A DNA stretch of 64,000 nt from Azonexus sp. (GCA_030696345.1 JAUYSK010000016.1:496001-560000); one strand, 5' to 3'. Shown: positions 1 to 8,268, counted from the stretch's first letter. Notes: generated from the sequence alone by a model not told the origin. Numbers and translations are program-made.

Positions 1-905
1 GCCGGAAACAGGCCTTGCGGCTTGAAGAACAGAATGCCGGCCATCAGCAGGTAGATCAGGATCGAAGCCAGTGCCGGGCCGAGCGTGGAAGCAGCGTCGG
101 CGGGGAGGAGGGCGCGCAGCAGCGTCGGCAAGAGTGCCCGGCCCAGCGTGTCGACCGAACCGACGATCAGGCTGCCGACCAGCGCGCCACGGATTGAGCC
201 GATGCCGCCGATGATGATCACCACGAAAGCCAGGATCAGCACACTTTCACCCATGCCGACCTGAACCGCCAGCAGCGGCCCGAGCAGCCCGCCGGCCAGC
301 GCACAAAGCGCCGTGCCGAAGACAAAAACGGCGGTGAACAAGGCCTGCACGTTGATGCCCAGCGCTTCGGTCATTTCGCGATTCGAGGCGCCGGCCCGAA
401 CCCACATGCCGACCCTGCTCTTGGCGACAAGCAGGTAGAGCAGCCCGGCGACAGCCAGGCCGAAACCGATGATGACCAGCCGGTAGGCCGGGTAGAAAAA
501 ATTGCCAATCTCGACCGGGCCGGAGAGCGCCTCCGGCGGATTGAGCATGACCGGCTGGGCGCCCCAGATAATCCGTACCGCCTCGTTGGCGATCAGTATC
601 AGCGCAAAGGTGGCGAGCACTTGCGACAGGTGGTCACGTTTGTAGAGTTGGCGAAATAGTGACAACTCCAGCAGCAGGCCGAGCACGGCAGCACCCGCTA
701 CCCCGGCACCCAGCCCGATCCAGAACGAATCCGCCGCCTGCGCTGCCGCCGCGACCAGGTAAGCGCCCACCATATAGAGCGAACCATGGGCCAGATTGAT
801 GCAGTCCATGATGCCGAAGACGAGCGTCAGCCCGGCCGCGAGCAGAAAAAGCATCAGGCCGAACTGCAGGCCGTTAAGGGCTTGTTCGAGGAATAGCTGG
901 GTCAT
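1..905 (-). CDS. livH: Branched-chain amino acid ABC transporter permease LivH (3' end cut by window)
   Basis: Inner-membrane permease of a HAAT-type ABC importer. The reading frame opens at an ATG at 903-905 (MTQLFLEQALNGLQFGLML) and stays open to the window edge, about 301 residues. That is close to the usual LivH length, and the last visible residues KPQGLFP match the normal LivH C-terminus, so only a few residues are missing. Hydrophobic segments run throughout; the early stretch LTLVFGIMDCINLAHGSLYMVGAY is typical of LivH. It is transcribed in the same direction as the binding protein at 1428-2594, with a GIY-YIG gene and two REP-like units in between. The substrate cannot be read from sequence; amino acids are inferred from the family. 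Confidence 0.9.
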   Translation of the reverse strand, partial: MTQLFLEQALNGLQFGLMLFLLAAGLTLVFGIMDCINLAHGSLYMVGAYLVAAAAQAADSFWIGLGAGVAGAAVLGLLLELSLFRQLYKRDHLSQVLATFALILIANEAVRIIWGAQPVMLNPPEALSGPVEIGNFFYPAYRLVIIGFGLAVAGLLYLLVAKSRVGMWVRAGASNREMTEALGINVQALFTAVFVFGTALCALAGGLLGPLLAVQVGMGESVLILAFVVIIIGGIGSIRGALVGSLIVGSVDTLGRALLPTLLRALLPADAASTLGPALASILIYLLMAGILFFKPQGLFP

Positions 906-916
906 TAGGTGGCCTC

Positions 917-1026
917 CGTCACTCCCGCGAAAGCGGGAGTCCAGGAAGTAAGACCTTGGTCTGGATTCCCGCTTCGCCCGCCACGAAGCGGAGTCCCGGG
1001 TGTGTCGAGGCCGCGGGAATGACCGA
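917..1026. repeat. REP-like palindromic unit, left of the GIY-YIG gene
   Basis: A perfect short palindrome (ACTCCCGCGAAAGCGGGAGT, 921-940) is followed by a second arm beginning CTGGATTCCCGC at 961 and ending GCGGGAATGACC near 1023. The same two modules, in the same order, occur at 1351-1418 on the other side of the GIY-YIG gene. This is the architecture of interspersed extragenic palindromes common in proteobacteria. It fills the 136-bp gap between livH and the GIY-YIG gene. Confidence 0.75.
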
Positions 1027-1041
1027 GAGGGGGAAATAGCA

Positions 1042-1335
1042 TCAGCGTGAAATTTCCGGCCAAAGATCACGCCAGTCTGGATTCTGCTTCTCGATCAGTT
1101 CAATCTTCCAGGCTCTATTCCATTTTTTCATCTGTTTTTCGCGGCGGATGGCCTCGGCCATTTCTACATGTTGCTCAAAGTAAATCAGAATGTGGCACCG
1201 ATATTGTTTGGTAAAGCCATCAGTCAGATCGCTCCGGTGTTCCCAGATGCGTTTCACCAGATTGCTGGTCACGCCAATGTATAGGGTGCCGTTGCGTTGG
1301 CTGGCAAGGATATAGACAGCTGGCTGCTTTTCCAT
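1042..1335 (-). CDS. Small GIY-YIG nuclease-family protein
   Basis: A 97-residue single-domain GIY-YIG protein (UvrC N-terminal/UPF0213 type). The motif appears near the N-terminus as VYILASQRNGTLYIGVTSN, followed by the helix with the conserved arginine (LVKRIWEHR) and the later glutamate region (MAEAIRREKQMKKW). Family members are metal-dependent DNA endonuclease folds, but the cellular role of this small branch is not established. It lies between the binding-protein and permease genes of a liv transporter, bracketed by REP-like palindromes, which suggests insertion into a pre-existing operon. Starts at ATG 1333-1335. Confidence 0.85.
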   Translation of the reverse strand: MEKQPAVYILASQRNGTLYIGVTSNLVKRIWEHRSDLTDGFTKQYRCHILIYFEQHVEMAEAIRREKQMKKWNRAWKIELIEKQNPDWRDLWPEISR

Positions 1336-1350
1336 GGAGATTCAGATCAG

Positions 1351-1418
1351 CGTCGCTCCCGCGAAAACGGGAGCCAAGAGATGCTACGCGCTGGATTCCC
1401 GCTTTCGCGGGAATGACA
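1351..1418. repeat. REP-like palindromic unit, right of the GIY-YIG gene
   Basis: Contains GCTCCCGCGAAAACGGGAGC (1355-1374) and CTGGATTCCCGC TTTCGCGGGAATGAC (1391-1417), both self-complementary. It matches the unit at 917-1026 in module order. It occupies nearly the whole gap between the GIY-YIG start and the binding-protein stop. Confidence 0.75.
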
Positions 1419-1427
1419 GATTCAAAC

Positions 1428-2594
1428 TCACTTCATCTTGCACTGCGCCACGTAAGCGTCAGCATGGTTCGTGAAAATGGTGCCCATGGTCTTGTTGGTA
1501 ATGCGGCCCTGGGCGTCCTTGCCAATGGCGCGCAGGTAGTAGTTCTGCACCGGGTAGTGGTTGGTGTTGAACTTGAAATCGCCACGTACCGACTTGAAGC
1601 GCTTGGCTTCCAGTGCCTTTTGCAGCGCCGCCTTGTCTTCGACCTTGCCCTTCACGTCGCGCACGGCACCGTCGATCATCAGGGCGGCATCATAGCCTTG
1701 CGAGGCGTAAAGCGAGGGCAGGCGGTTGTATTCCTTCTGGAAGTCGGCAACGAAACGCTTGTTCTCGGGGTTGTCCATGTCGTGTGCCCAATGAGACGAG
1801 TTGAACATGCCCATCATGGGCGCGCCGACTGCCTTGATCACGTCCTCGTCGGCCGAGAAGCCGGGGGCGAAGAGCTGGGTATCACGCGACAAGCCGGCCG
1901 ATACGAACTGTTTGACGAAGTTGATGCCCATGCCGCCGGGCAGGAAGAAGAACAGCGCATCCGGCTTCAGATTGCGAATTTGCGCCAGTTCGGCGGCGTA
2001 GTCGAGCTGGCCGAGCTTGGTGTAGACCTCTTCGGCGACCTTGCCCTTGTAGTAGCGCTTGAAGCCGGAAACGGCATCCTTGCCGCCCGGGTAGTTCGGG
2101 GTGACGATCACGACGTTCTTGAATCCCTTGTCCTGAACGACCTTGCCGACGGCTTCGTGCAGGTTGTCGTTCTGCCAGGCGACGTTGAAGAAGAATGGGT
2201 TGCACTGTTCGCCGGCATATTGCGACGGGCCGGCGTTGGCCGAGATGTAGAAGGTCTTGTTCTCGAAAACGGTCGGGCCGACGGCGAGCATGATGTTGGA
2301 AAAGACGATGCCGGTCATGAAATCGACCTTGTCCTTCTTCAGGAACTTGTCGGCGGTCTGCTTGGCGATGTCCGGGCTTTGCTGGTCATCGGCGATCAGC
2401 ACTTCGGCCGGTAGGCCACCGAGTTTGCCATTGAGTTGCTTCATCGCCAGGTTGAAACCATCGCGAATATCGACACCCAGACCGGCACCCGGGCCGGATA
2501 GCGTGGACACAAAGCCGACCTTGATCTGATCAGCGGCGTGAGCGGCGCCGGCAAGCATAAGTGCGGCGGCAAGGACAGTCAGGCGATGCGACAT
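1428..2594 (-). CDS. ABC transporter periplasmic binding protein (LivK-like)
   Basis: A 388-residue type 1 periplasmic binding protein. The first 20 residues (MSHRLTVLAAALMLAGAAHA) form a Sec signal peptide with an AHA-A cleavage site. Mature protein starts DQIKVGFVSTLSGPGAGLGVDIRDGF, the standard LivK-like opening, and later carries ASQGYDAALMIDGAV typical of the C-terminal lobe. It would deliver a small ligand (amino acid, amide or aromatic acid) to the permease encoded downstream. The ligand cannot be told from sequence. Its start is 100 bp from divergently transcribed queC. Confidence 0.9.
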   Translation of the reverse strand: MSHRLTVLAAALMLAGAAHAADQIKVGFVSTLSGPGAGLGVDIRDGFNLAMKQLNGKLGGLPAEVLIADDQQSPDIAKQTADKFLKKDKVDFMTGIVFSNIMLAVGPTVFENKTFYISANAGPSQYAGEQCNPFFFNVAWQNDNLHEAVGKVVQDKGFKNVVIVTPNYPGGKDAVSGFKRYYKGKVAEEVYTKLGQLDYAAELAQIRNLKPDALFFFLPGGMGINFVKQFVSAGLSRDTQLFAPGFSADEDVIKAVGAPMMGMFNSSHWAHDMDNPENKRFVADFQKEYNRLPSLYASQGYDAALMIDGAVRDVKGKVEDKAALQKALEAKRFKSVRGDFKFNTNHYPVQNYYLRAIGKDAQGRITNKTMGTIFTNHADAYVAQCKMK

Positions 2595-2693
2595 GGGAAT
2601 CTCCGGTTGAGGGGCTCAAGGCGGCAAATTGTAGCGCAGGAACAAGCAGATACCCGCTGAAACCCGGTCAAATTTCAGGTATATTCGCGCCCC

Positions 2694-3371
2694 ATGATGA
2701 AGCCAGCCGTCGTTCTCCTCTCCGGTGGACTCGATTCCGCCACCTGTCTCGCCATTGCCCGCAGCCAGGGCTTTGACTGCTATTGCCTGTCCTTCAATTA
2801 CGGCCAGCGCCATTGTGCCGAGTTGCAGGCGGCCGAACGGGTGGTCCAGGCTCTCGGTGCCGTCGAGCATCGGGTGCTCAACCTTGCTCTGGCCCAGTTC
2901 GGCGGTTCGGCGTTGACCGATACCAATATCAATGTCCCGGTCGACGGCGTCCAGCCGGGCATTCCCGTCACATACGTGCCGGCGCGCAACACCATCATGC
3001 TGTCGCTGGCCCTCGCCTGGGCTGAGGTGCTGGGCAGCGACGACATTTTCGTCGGTATCAACGCGGTCGATTATTCAGGTTATCCGGATTGCCGCCCTGA
3101 GTACCTTGCCGCTTTTGAGAAGATGGCCAATCTGGCCACCAGGTCCGGTGTCGAAGGGCACAAGCTGAGCATTCACGCGCCGCTGATCGACCTTTCCAAG
3201 GCCGAAATCATTCGCACCGGCGCGGCGCTTGGCGTCGATTACGGATTGACCGTTTCCTGTTACCAGGCCGATGAACTTGGCCGGGCCTGCGGTGTCTGTG
3301 ATTCATGCCGGCTGCGGGCCGAAGGCTTCGCTGCTGCCGGCCTGACCGATCCCACGTCTTACCGAGCCTGA
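2694..3371 (+). CDS. queC: 7-cyano-7-deazaguanine synthase QueC
   Basis: Converts 7-carboxy-7-deazaguanine to preQ0 with ATP and ammonia in queuosine biosynthesis; cytosolic. The 225-residue product has the PP-loop ATP-binding motif [11 protein letters not shown] near the N-terminus and the C-terminal zinc site [17 protein letters not shown]. The active-site region [17 protein letters not shown] is intact. Length fits the family. The start may be 2694 or the adjacent ATG at 2697. No preQ1 riboswitch was recognised in the short upstream gap. The stop is 2 nt before the yeeE-like start. Confidence 0.96.
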   Translation: MMKPAVVLLSGGLDSATCLAIARSQGFDCYCLSFNYGQRHCAELQAAERVVQALGAVEHRVLNLALAQFGGSALTDTNINVPVDGVQPGIPVTYVPARNTIMLSLALAWAEVLGSDDIFVGINAVDYSGYPDCRPEYLAAFEKMANLATRSGVEGHKLSIHAPLIDLSKAEIIRTGAALGVDYGLTVSCYQADELGRACGVCDSCRLRAEGFAAAGLTDPTSYRA

Positions 3372-3373
3372 TC

Positions 3374-4477
3374 ATGGAAATTGCCGCCCTGTCGAATACC
3401 GTTCTCTGGCTGGCCTTTGCCATTTCCTTCGTGTTTGGCGCCATCGGCCAGAAGACACATTTCTGCACCATGGGCGCCGTCTCCGACATCGTCAACATGG
3501 GCGACTGGAGCCGCATGCGCATGTGGCTGCTGGCCATCGGCGTTGCCATTCTCGGCTCGGCTACCCTGCACGCCGCCGGCTTGATCGATCTCGGCAAATC
3601 AATCTACCGGACGCCGAATTTCACCTGGCTTTCCTACATCGTCGGCGGCCTGACCTTCGGCATCGGCATGGTCTTCGCCTCCGGTTGCGGCTCGAAGACG
3701 CTGATTCGCATCGGCGCCGGCAACCTGAAATCGATTGTCGTTTTCCTGGTGCTTGGGGTGGTCGCCTACATGACCATGCGTGGCGTCTTCGGTGTCTTCC
3801 GCGTCAATGTCCTGGAAAAGGCGGCAATCACGTTACCGGGCGGGCAGGATATTCCCGCTTTGCTGACTGCGGCCGGCATGGACCCGAAGACCGCTTTTCT
3901 GCTGGCGGTTTTTGTCATTGGGGGCGGGTTGACCGCAGCATGCCTGCTCAAGCGCGATTTCTGGACCCTCGACAACCTGCTCGGCGGCCTCGGCACCGGT
4001 CTGGCCGTGGTAGCTGCCTGGTACGTCAGCGGTCACATCGGTTATCTGGCGGAAAACCCCGAAACCCTCGAAGAGGCCTTCCTAGCCACCAACAGCGGCC
4101 GCATGGAATCGCTGACTTTCGTTGCGCCGCAGGCCTATACGCTGGAACTGCTGATGCTGTGGTCCGATACCAGCCGCAAGCTGACTTTCGCCATTGCCAG
4201 TGTTCTCGGCGTGATTGCCGGCTCTGGTGCATGGGCTTTGCTAACCAGCAACTTCCGCTGGGAAGGTTTTGCCAGCGTTGAAGATACCGCCAGCCATCTG
4301 CTTGGCGCGGCGCTGATGGGCTTCGGCGGGGTGGTGGCGATGGGCTGTACCGTCGGCCAGGGGATTACCGGTTTCTCGACACTGGCGCTGGGTTCCATCG
4401 TCACCTTCCTGGCCATCGTCGCCGGCGCAGCGGCAACCCTCAAGTTTCAATACTGGCGGCTGATGCGGGAAGACTGA
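3374..4477 (+). CDS. YeeE/YedE-family sulfur (thiosulfate) transporter
   Basis: A 367-residue polytopic membrane protein of the YeeE/YedE (TsuA-like) family, whose characterised members import thiosulfate or related sulfur compounds. Two repeated halves carry the family cysteine/glycine motifs: QKTHFCTMGAVSDIV near residue 30, FASGCGSKTLIR near residue 105, and MGCTVGQGITGFSTLALGS near the C-terminus. The start at ATG 3374 (MEIAALSNTVLWLAFAISF) is chosen because the longer frame reads back through the end of queC. It follows queC by 2 nt, so the two are probably cotranscribed although no metabolic link is evident. Substrate is inferred from family. Confidence 0.88.
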   Translation: MEIAALSNTVLWLAFAISFVFGAIGQKTHFCTMGAVSDIVNMGDWSRMRMWLLAIGVAILGSATLHAAGLIDLGKSIYRTPNFTWLSYIVGGLTFGIGMVFASGCGSKTLIRIGAGNLKSIVVFLVLGVVAYMTMRGVFGVFRVNVLEKAAITLPGGQDIPALLTAAGMDPKTAFLLAVFVIGGGLTAACLLKRDFWTLDNLLGGLGTGLAVVAAWYVSGHIGYLAENPETLEEAFLATNSGRMESLTFVAPQAYTLELLMLWSDTSRKLTFAIASVLGVIAGSGAWALLTSNFRWEGFASVEDTASHLLGAALMGFGGVVAMGCTVGQGITGFSTLALGSIVTFLAIVAGAAATLKFQYWRLMRED

Positions 4478-4485
4478 GCGGCAGT

Positions 4486-4599
4486 TCAGCGAGCCTCGAT
4501 CTGCCCCGGCTTTTCATGCAGTTCCGCCACCCGAATCGGCTTGGCGACAAATTCGTCCATGCTGGCATCGCGTTGTTTATCTCTGCGAGTTTGCATCAT
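4486..4599 (-). pseudogene. Remnant of a response-regulator receiver domain (C-terminal piece)
   Basis: A 37-residue frame too short for most gene finders. It contains MDEFVAKPIRVAEL, which closely resembles the last helix region of receiver domains of hybrid kinases (pattern GMDDxxxKPIxxxEL, with the conserved lysine of KPI). No phospho-acceptor aspartate or other receiver motifs precede it. Its ATG (4597-4599) overlaps the TGA of the 72-residue gene upstream as ATGA, so it could still be translated by coupling. It may be a decayed fragment or a tiny genuine protein; this is an inference from one motif. Confidence 0.35.
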
Positions 4600-4814
4600 T
4601 CCCCCTCGCTTTCCTTCAATTTCTCGATGACTAGTGGAAACGCGCCGGAGCCGATCAGGGCAATGGCGGAAACGATGAAGGCCAGACCGGCCATCGGGTC
4701 ATCCAGCACCGGGTGCAGGCTTGCACCAAAACCGGCGAGGCTGATCGCGCCGGGAATGGCGCATAGAGCGCCGAGCGTGGTCAGGGCAATAAAGGAGAAC
4801 GGGTAGCGTCGCAT
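4596..4814 (-). CDS. Small two-TM membrane protein of unknown function
   Basis: A 72-residue protein not recognised as a known family. Two hydrophobic stretches are visible ([21 protein letters not shown] and [21 protein letters not shown]), separated by a short linker with HPVLDDP. The tail is charged (EKLKESEGE). It is divergent from selO with 87 bp between starts, and its stop overlaps the start of the receiver-like fragment. Coding potential is supported by the sensible membrane topology and G/C-rich codon third positions. No function is proposed. Confidence 0.55.
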   Translation of the reverse strand: MRRYPFSFIALTTLGALCAIPGAISLAGFGASLHPVLDDPMAGLAFIVSAIALIGSGAFPLVIEKLKESEGE

Positions 4815-4901
4815 CCGCGAAGTTTAGCTGAGCGCGGCGCCGAGAACCATCTGCGTTTTTCGCGTTCTCACCTTCCAACAGTCCGGCGTGCCATTTGCTG
4901 G

Positions 4902-6449
4902 ATGTCGCCGATGCCTGACTCTTTCGCCAGAAACCTGACAAATTTGCCGATGAACGCCCCTGACCCGCTGCCCCTCGAATTTCCCGACTTTGACAACAGC
5001 TTTGCCACGCTGCCTGAAGCCTTTTACACCCGCCTGAACCCGCAACCGCTGCCGGCACCCTATCCGGTCGGCGTCAGCGATGAGGTCGCCGCATTGATTG
5101 GCTTGTCGCCCGAGTTTTTGCAACGCCCCGAATTTGCCGAGATTTTCGCCGGCAACCGGCTCATGCCGGGGGCCGAACCGCTGGCCGCCGTCTATTCAGG
5201 GCATCAATTCGGCGTCTGGGCAGGCCAGTTGGGTGACGGGCGGGCGCATCTGCTTGGCGGCCTGCGCAATCCGCAGGGGCATTGGGAGATTCAGTTGAAG
5301 GGGGCTGGCCGCACGCCCTATTCGCGTGGCGCTGACGGCCGGGCCGTATTGCGCTCGTCAATCCGCGAGTTTCTTTGTTCCGAGGCAATGGCCGGTCTTG
5401 GCGTCCCGACCACGCGGGCGCTTTGCGTTATCGGTGCCGATCATCCGGTACGGCGTGAGGAAATCGAGACGGCCGCCGTCGTCACCCGCGTTGCCCCCGG
5501 CTTTGTCCGCTTTGGCTCCTTTGAACATTGGTCATCGCGCGATCGGCCACTGGAACTGCAGCAACTGGCTGATTACGTCATCGACACCTTCCGACCAGAA
5601 TGCCGTGATGCGTTGAATCCCTACGATGCCTTGCTGCGCGACGTTTCGCGGCGTACCGGCGAGCTGATGGCGCACTGGATGGCCGTTGGCTTCATGCATG
5701 GCGTGATGAACACCGACAATATGTCCATCCTCGGCTTGACGCTGGACTACGGCCCGTTTGGTTTCATGGAGGCTTTCGATGCTGGTCATATTTGCAATCA
5801 TTCTGACCATCAGGGGCGCTATACCTACCGCAACCAGCCGCATGTCGCGCAATGGAACCTCTATTGCCTTGCCGAAGCCTTCCTGCCGCTGATCAAACGC
5901 CCGAAGCAGGCACGCGAGGCCATTGATGAAACCTATGGTGATGCTTTTGAAGCTACCTTCGAGCGCCTGATGCGCGCCAAGCTCGGCTTGCGCGCCGGGC
6001 TCGACGACGATGAGGCCTTTGTTGGCGAAACCTTCGGTCTGCTGCAACAGCATCGGCCGGACTTCACACTGTTCTTCCGTGCCCTGTCCCGACTGCCTGC
6101 CGCGGTCGACCCCCAAAATTCGACCAAAACGGATGCCGCGCTGCGCGACCTGTTCGTCGATCGTTCAGCCTGCGATGCCTGGCTGTCCAACTGGCGGGCC
6201 CGTCAGGCCCAGACGCCATGGGACGATGCCGAACGCCAGACCGCCATGCTCGCCAGCAACCCGAAATACATCCTGCGCAACTGGCTGGCCGAAAAGGCCA
6301 TCCGCCAGGCAAAAGATAAGGATTTTTCAGAAGTCCAGCGACTGCTCACCTGCCTGCGAAATCCCTGCGCCGAGCAACCGGAATTCGAGGATTACGCCGC
6401 CTTGCCGCCGGAATGGGCGAGCGGGCTGGAGGTCAGTTGTTCCAGCTGA
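4902..6449 (+). CDS. selO: Protein adenylyltransferase SelO (YdiU/UPF0061)
   Basis: A pseudokinase-fold enzyme that transfers AMP from ATP to protein hydroxyls; bacterial members take part in redox stress responses. The 515-residue product shows [41 protein letters not shown], the [21 protein letters not shown] metal/nucleotide-site region, and HVAQWNL. It ends EVSCSS, with cysteine in the antepenultimate position where animal SelO has selenocysteine. The start is uncertain: 4902, 4911 or 4950 ([12 protein letters not shown], the better family match). Convergent with yidD. Confidence 0.95.
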   Translation: MSPMPDSFARNLTNLPMNAPDPLPLEFPDFDNSFATLPEAFYTRLNPQPLPAPYPVGVSDEVAALIGLSPEFLQRPEFAEIFAGNRLMPGAEPLAAVYSGHQFGVWAGQLGDGRAHLLGGLRNPQGHWEIQLKGAGRTPYSRGADGRAVLRSSIREFLCSEAMAGLGVPTTRALCVIGADHPVRREEIETAAVVTRVAPGFVRFGSFEHWSSRDRPLELQQLADYVIDTFRPECRDALNPYDALLRDVSRRTGELMAHWMAVGFMHGVMNTDNMSILGLTLDYGPFGFMEAFDAGHICNHSDHQGRYTYRNQPHVAQWNLYCLAEAFLPLIKRPKQAREAIDETYGDAFEATFERLMRAKLGLRAGLDDDEAFVGETFGLLQQHRPDFTLFFRALSRLPAAVDPQNSTKTDAALRDLFVDRSACDAWLSNWRARQAQTPWDDAERQTAMLASNPKYILRNWLAEKAIRQAKDKDFSEVQRLLTCLRNPCAEQPEFEDYAALPPEWASGLEVSCSS

Positions 6450-6495
6450 GGTGAACGTGATCCAGCGAGCGAACAGCTAACCTCAGCCTGGTCGG

Positions 6496-6879
6496 TCAGC
6501 GCAGGCTGTTCGGCGGAATATGGACCTGCTGTTCTTTGCTTTCATCCTTGCGTGATCCCCAGTCCCCACCGCAATCACAGGGAGAACAACTGGTGGAATC
6601 GAAGTCGCATGGCAGGTCACATGATAGATCGCAGAAGCCGGCCTGATGGCGAAAGACGTTCTGTGGCCGGGAATAGCGGCGATGCGCCACGCCACACTTG
6701 CCAAGGCGTTGGCGTAGCACGCCGATGCCGCGCCAGAGACCAAGGCGGCGGATGGCCCGATAGCCGAGTGTCGAGCAACTGGCGTGGCCGGTATGGTGGC
6801 GATAGGCGCAGCAGAAACCCTTGTGGGGCGAGAGGTGCCGTTGATAGAGCCTGATGGCAGCGAGCGCGAGTTGTCTCAT
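6496..6879 (-). CDS. YidD-family membrane insertion factor with Cys-rich tail
   Basis: Residues 1-70 of this 127-residue protein (starting MRQLALAAIRLYQRHLSPHKG) match YidD, a small protein near the YidC insertase that aids membrane protein insertion. The family signature is present as CCAYRHHTGHASCSTLGYRAI. The remaining ~55 residues are an unusual extension rich in cysteine and aspartate (CDLSCDLPCDFD, then CSPCDCGGDWG). The start at 6879 is preferred because the longer frame to 6984 runs back through a terminator hairpin into the IS. Gene order (after a Tim44-like gene) rather than rnpA context suggests this is a secondary YidD paralogue. Confidence 0.75.
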   Translation of the reverse strand: MRQLALAAIRLYQRHLSPHKGFCCAYRHHTGHASCSTLGYRAIRRLGLWRGIGVLRQRLGKCGVAHRRYSRPQNVFRHQAGFCDLSCDLPCDFDSTSCSPCDCGGDWGSRKDESKEQQVHIPPNSLR

Positions 6880-6905
6880 GAACTTCTCCGGTCGAAAATT
6901 GGGCG

Positions 6906-6940
6906 AAAAAAAGGCCGGTGGGATCACTCCCCCGGCCTTT
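6906..6940 (-). terminator. Rho-independent terminator, orphaned from the Tim44-like gene
   Basis: Read on the minus strand: AAAGGCCGG, a 13-nt loop region, CCGGCCTTT, then a run of T. Nine perfect base pairs plus a T tract. The nearest minus-strand gene that could use it is the Tim44-like gene at 8305-9174, now separated from it by the IS at 6951-8295. Confidence 0.85.
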
Positions 6941-6950
6941 GCTGGAACAG

Positions 6951-6977
6951 TGACCCGTCCTGAATGAAGTTGACACC
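6951..6977 (+). repeat. Left terminal inverted repeat of the IS
   Basis: 27 bp beginning TGACCCGTCCTGA and ending TTGACACC. It pairs with 8269-8295 with mismatches only in the central six positions. Confidence 0.9.
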
Positions 6978-7003
6978 TTTTCATGAAGAAAAGGGGAAGT
7001 CAG

Positions 7004-7408
7004 ATGGAATCAGGGGTTAAGAGGACACAGCGAGACTACACGCTGGCTTTTAAGCTGGCAGTTGTCGCGCAGGTAGAAAAGGGCGAACTGAGCTACAAAG
7101 CGGCCCAGAGTCGCTATGGCATCCAGGGCAGATCGACCGTCCTGAAGTGGTTACGCAAGCACGGTCGCCAGAACTGGGGGGCAATGGCATTATCTGGTCG
7201 CATGACAGACCAAACCCACCCCTCTACGAGCGGCCAGTGCCTGACGCCGGAGCAACGGATCAGGGAACTGGAAGTCCAGCTCAAGGAAGCGCGGGAGAAA
7301 TCCCAATTCTTCGAAGCGGTCATCGACGTTTTGAAGAAGGACTATGGAGTCCGCGTCGTAAAAAAGCCTGTGGGCAAGTCCTCGTGCAAAAGTCCGTCGA
7401 AGGACTGA
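7004..7408 (+). CDS. IS3-family transposase OrfA
   Basis: A 134-residue helix-turn-helix protein that binds the IS ends and forms the N-terminus of the frameshifted transposase. Residues 1-55 contain the HTH region (YTLAFKLAVVAQVEKGELSY, then AAQSRYGIQGRSTVLKWLRKHG). A leucine-zipper-like helix follows (RIRELEVQLKEAREKSQFFEAVIDVLKK). The start at 7004 is preferred over 6983 because AGGGGAAG lies at the right distance upstream of it. Near its end the codons AAA AAG form part of a programmed frameshift heptamer. Confidence 0.9.
   Translation: MESGVKRTQRDYTLAFKLAVVAQVEKGELSYKAAQSRYGIQGRSTVLKWLRKHGRQNWGAMALSGRMTDQTHPSTSGQCLTPEQRIRELEVQLKEAREKSQFFEAVIDVLKKDYGVRVVKKPVGKSSCKSPSKD
7360..7366 (+). 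promoter_or_regulatory. Programmed -1 frameshift site A AAA AAG
   Basis: The heptamer sits in the OrfA frame as A-AAA-AAG, exactly the class of slippery sequence used by IS3-family elements. A -1 slip takes the ribosome from OrfA (codon starts 2 mod 3) into the OrfB frame (1 mod 3), giving ...RRKKACGQVLVQKS. OrfB has no obvious start of its own in this region. Confidence 0.85.
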
Positions 7409-8247
7409 GTGTGTCGAGGGCTTGCCGCTACATGGGGATTAGCCGCCAGGCGCATTACCAGTGGCAGTATCGCCGGACACAGGAAGTGGCAAAGTGCGAA
7501 AGGGTTCTGGAACTGGTGAAGGCCAAGCGCCTGCATCTGCCGCGGCTGGGCACGCGCAAGCTGCACCACCTGATTCGCCCGGCACTCGCTGCTCAAGACC
7601 TGAGCATGGGTCGGGACGCCTTGTTCTCGCTATTGCGCTGTAATCACCTGTTGGTGCTGCCCAAGCGGGCCTATCACAAGACGACCAACAGCCACCACCG
7701 TTTCCGGCGCCATCCCAACTTGCTCAAAGCCGGCCCCGAGCAGATTCACGCCGAGGCGAGCGAGCAGGTTTGGGTCGCCGATATCACCTATCTGCCCACT
7801 CGCGGGCGCTGTGCCTACTTGAGCCTGGTGACCGATGCCTATTCACGCAAGATCGCGGGTTACCACGTCCATGACAGCCTGCACACGGCGGAGGTGAGTC
7901 AGGCTTTGAAGATGGCGCTGAAGGGGCGGCAAGGGGATCGACCGCTGGTCCATCATTCGGACAGGGGAATTCAATACTGCTCGAATGAGTATCAGGCTAT
8001 TCATCAGAAATACGGCCTGATCTGCTCGATGACGGATGGCTACGACTGCTATCAGAATGCCTTGGCAGAGCGGGTGAATGGTATTCTGAAGCATGAATTC
8101 CTGCAGCAGCAACCTGATGATTTACATCAAGCCCGACGCATGGTCAGTCAATCCATTGCTATCTACAATCAGGAAAGGCCACATTTCTCGCTACAATTGA
8201 AAACGCCCGACGAGGTTCATCGGGCGTCTTTGCAGGCCAGCAATTAA
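7366..8247 (+). CDS. IS3-family transposase OrfB (made by -1 frameshift)
   Basis: The catalytic part of the IS transposase. The frame is open from 7147 but protein resemblance begins at the frameshift site. An HTH_21-like region (VSRACRYMGISRQAHYQWQ) is followed by the rve integrase core with the DDE triad: D in VWVADITYLPTRG, D in VHHSDRGIQYCS, and E in QNALAERVNGILK. It ends IYNQERPHFSLQLKTPDEVH, the normal IS3-family C-terminus. Expected product is an OrfAB fusion of about 415 residues. It lies between the Tim44-like gene and its terminator, and may interfere with termination of that gene. Confidence 0.92.
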   Translation, partial: ACGQVLVQKSVEGLSVSRACRYMGISRQAHYQWQYRRTQEVAKCERVLELVKAKRLHLPRLGTRKLHHLIRPALAAQDLSMGRDALFSLLRCNHLLVLPKRAYHKTTNSHHRFRRHPNLLKAGPEQIHAEASEQVWVADITYLPTRGRCAYLSLVTDAYSRKIAGYHVHDSLHTAEVSQALKMALKGRQGDRPLVHHSDRGIQYCSNEYQAIHQKYGLICSMTDGYDCYQNALAERVNGILKHEFLQQQPDDLHQARRMVSQSIAIYNQERPHFSLQLKTPDEVHRASLQASN

Positions 8248-8268
8248 GCCGGCCAATCCGTCGCAATA

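Noticed and set aside
1413..2414. 333-residue open frame on the plus strand
   Set aside because: Antisense shadow of the periplasmic binding protein gene, with no recognisable motifs; caused by high GC content.
6880..6984. N-terminal extension of the yidD-like gene
   Set aside because: It crosses a terminator hairpin and enters the IS inverted repeat, so it is not ancestral coding sequence.
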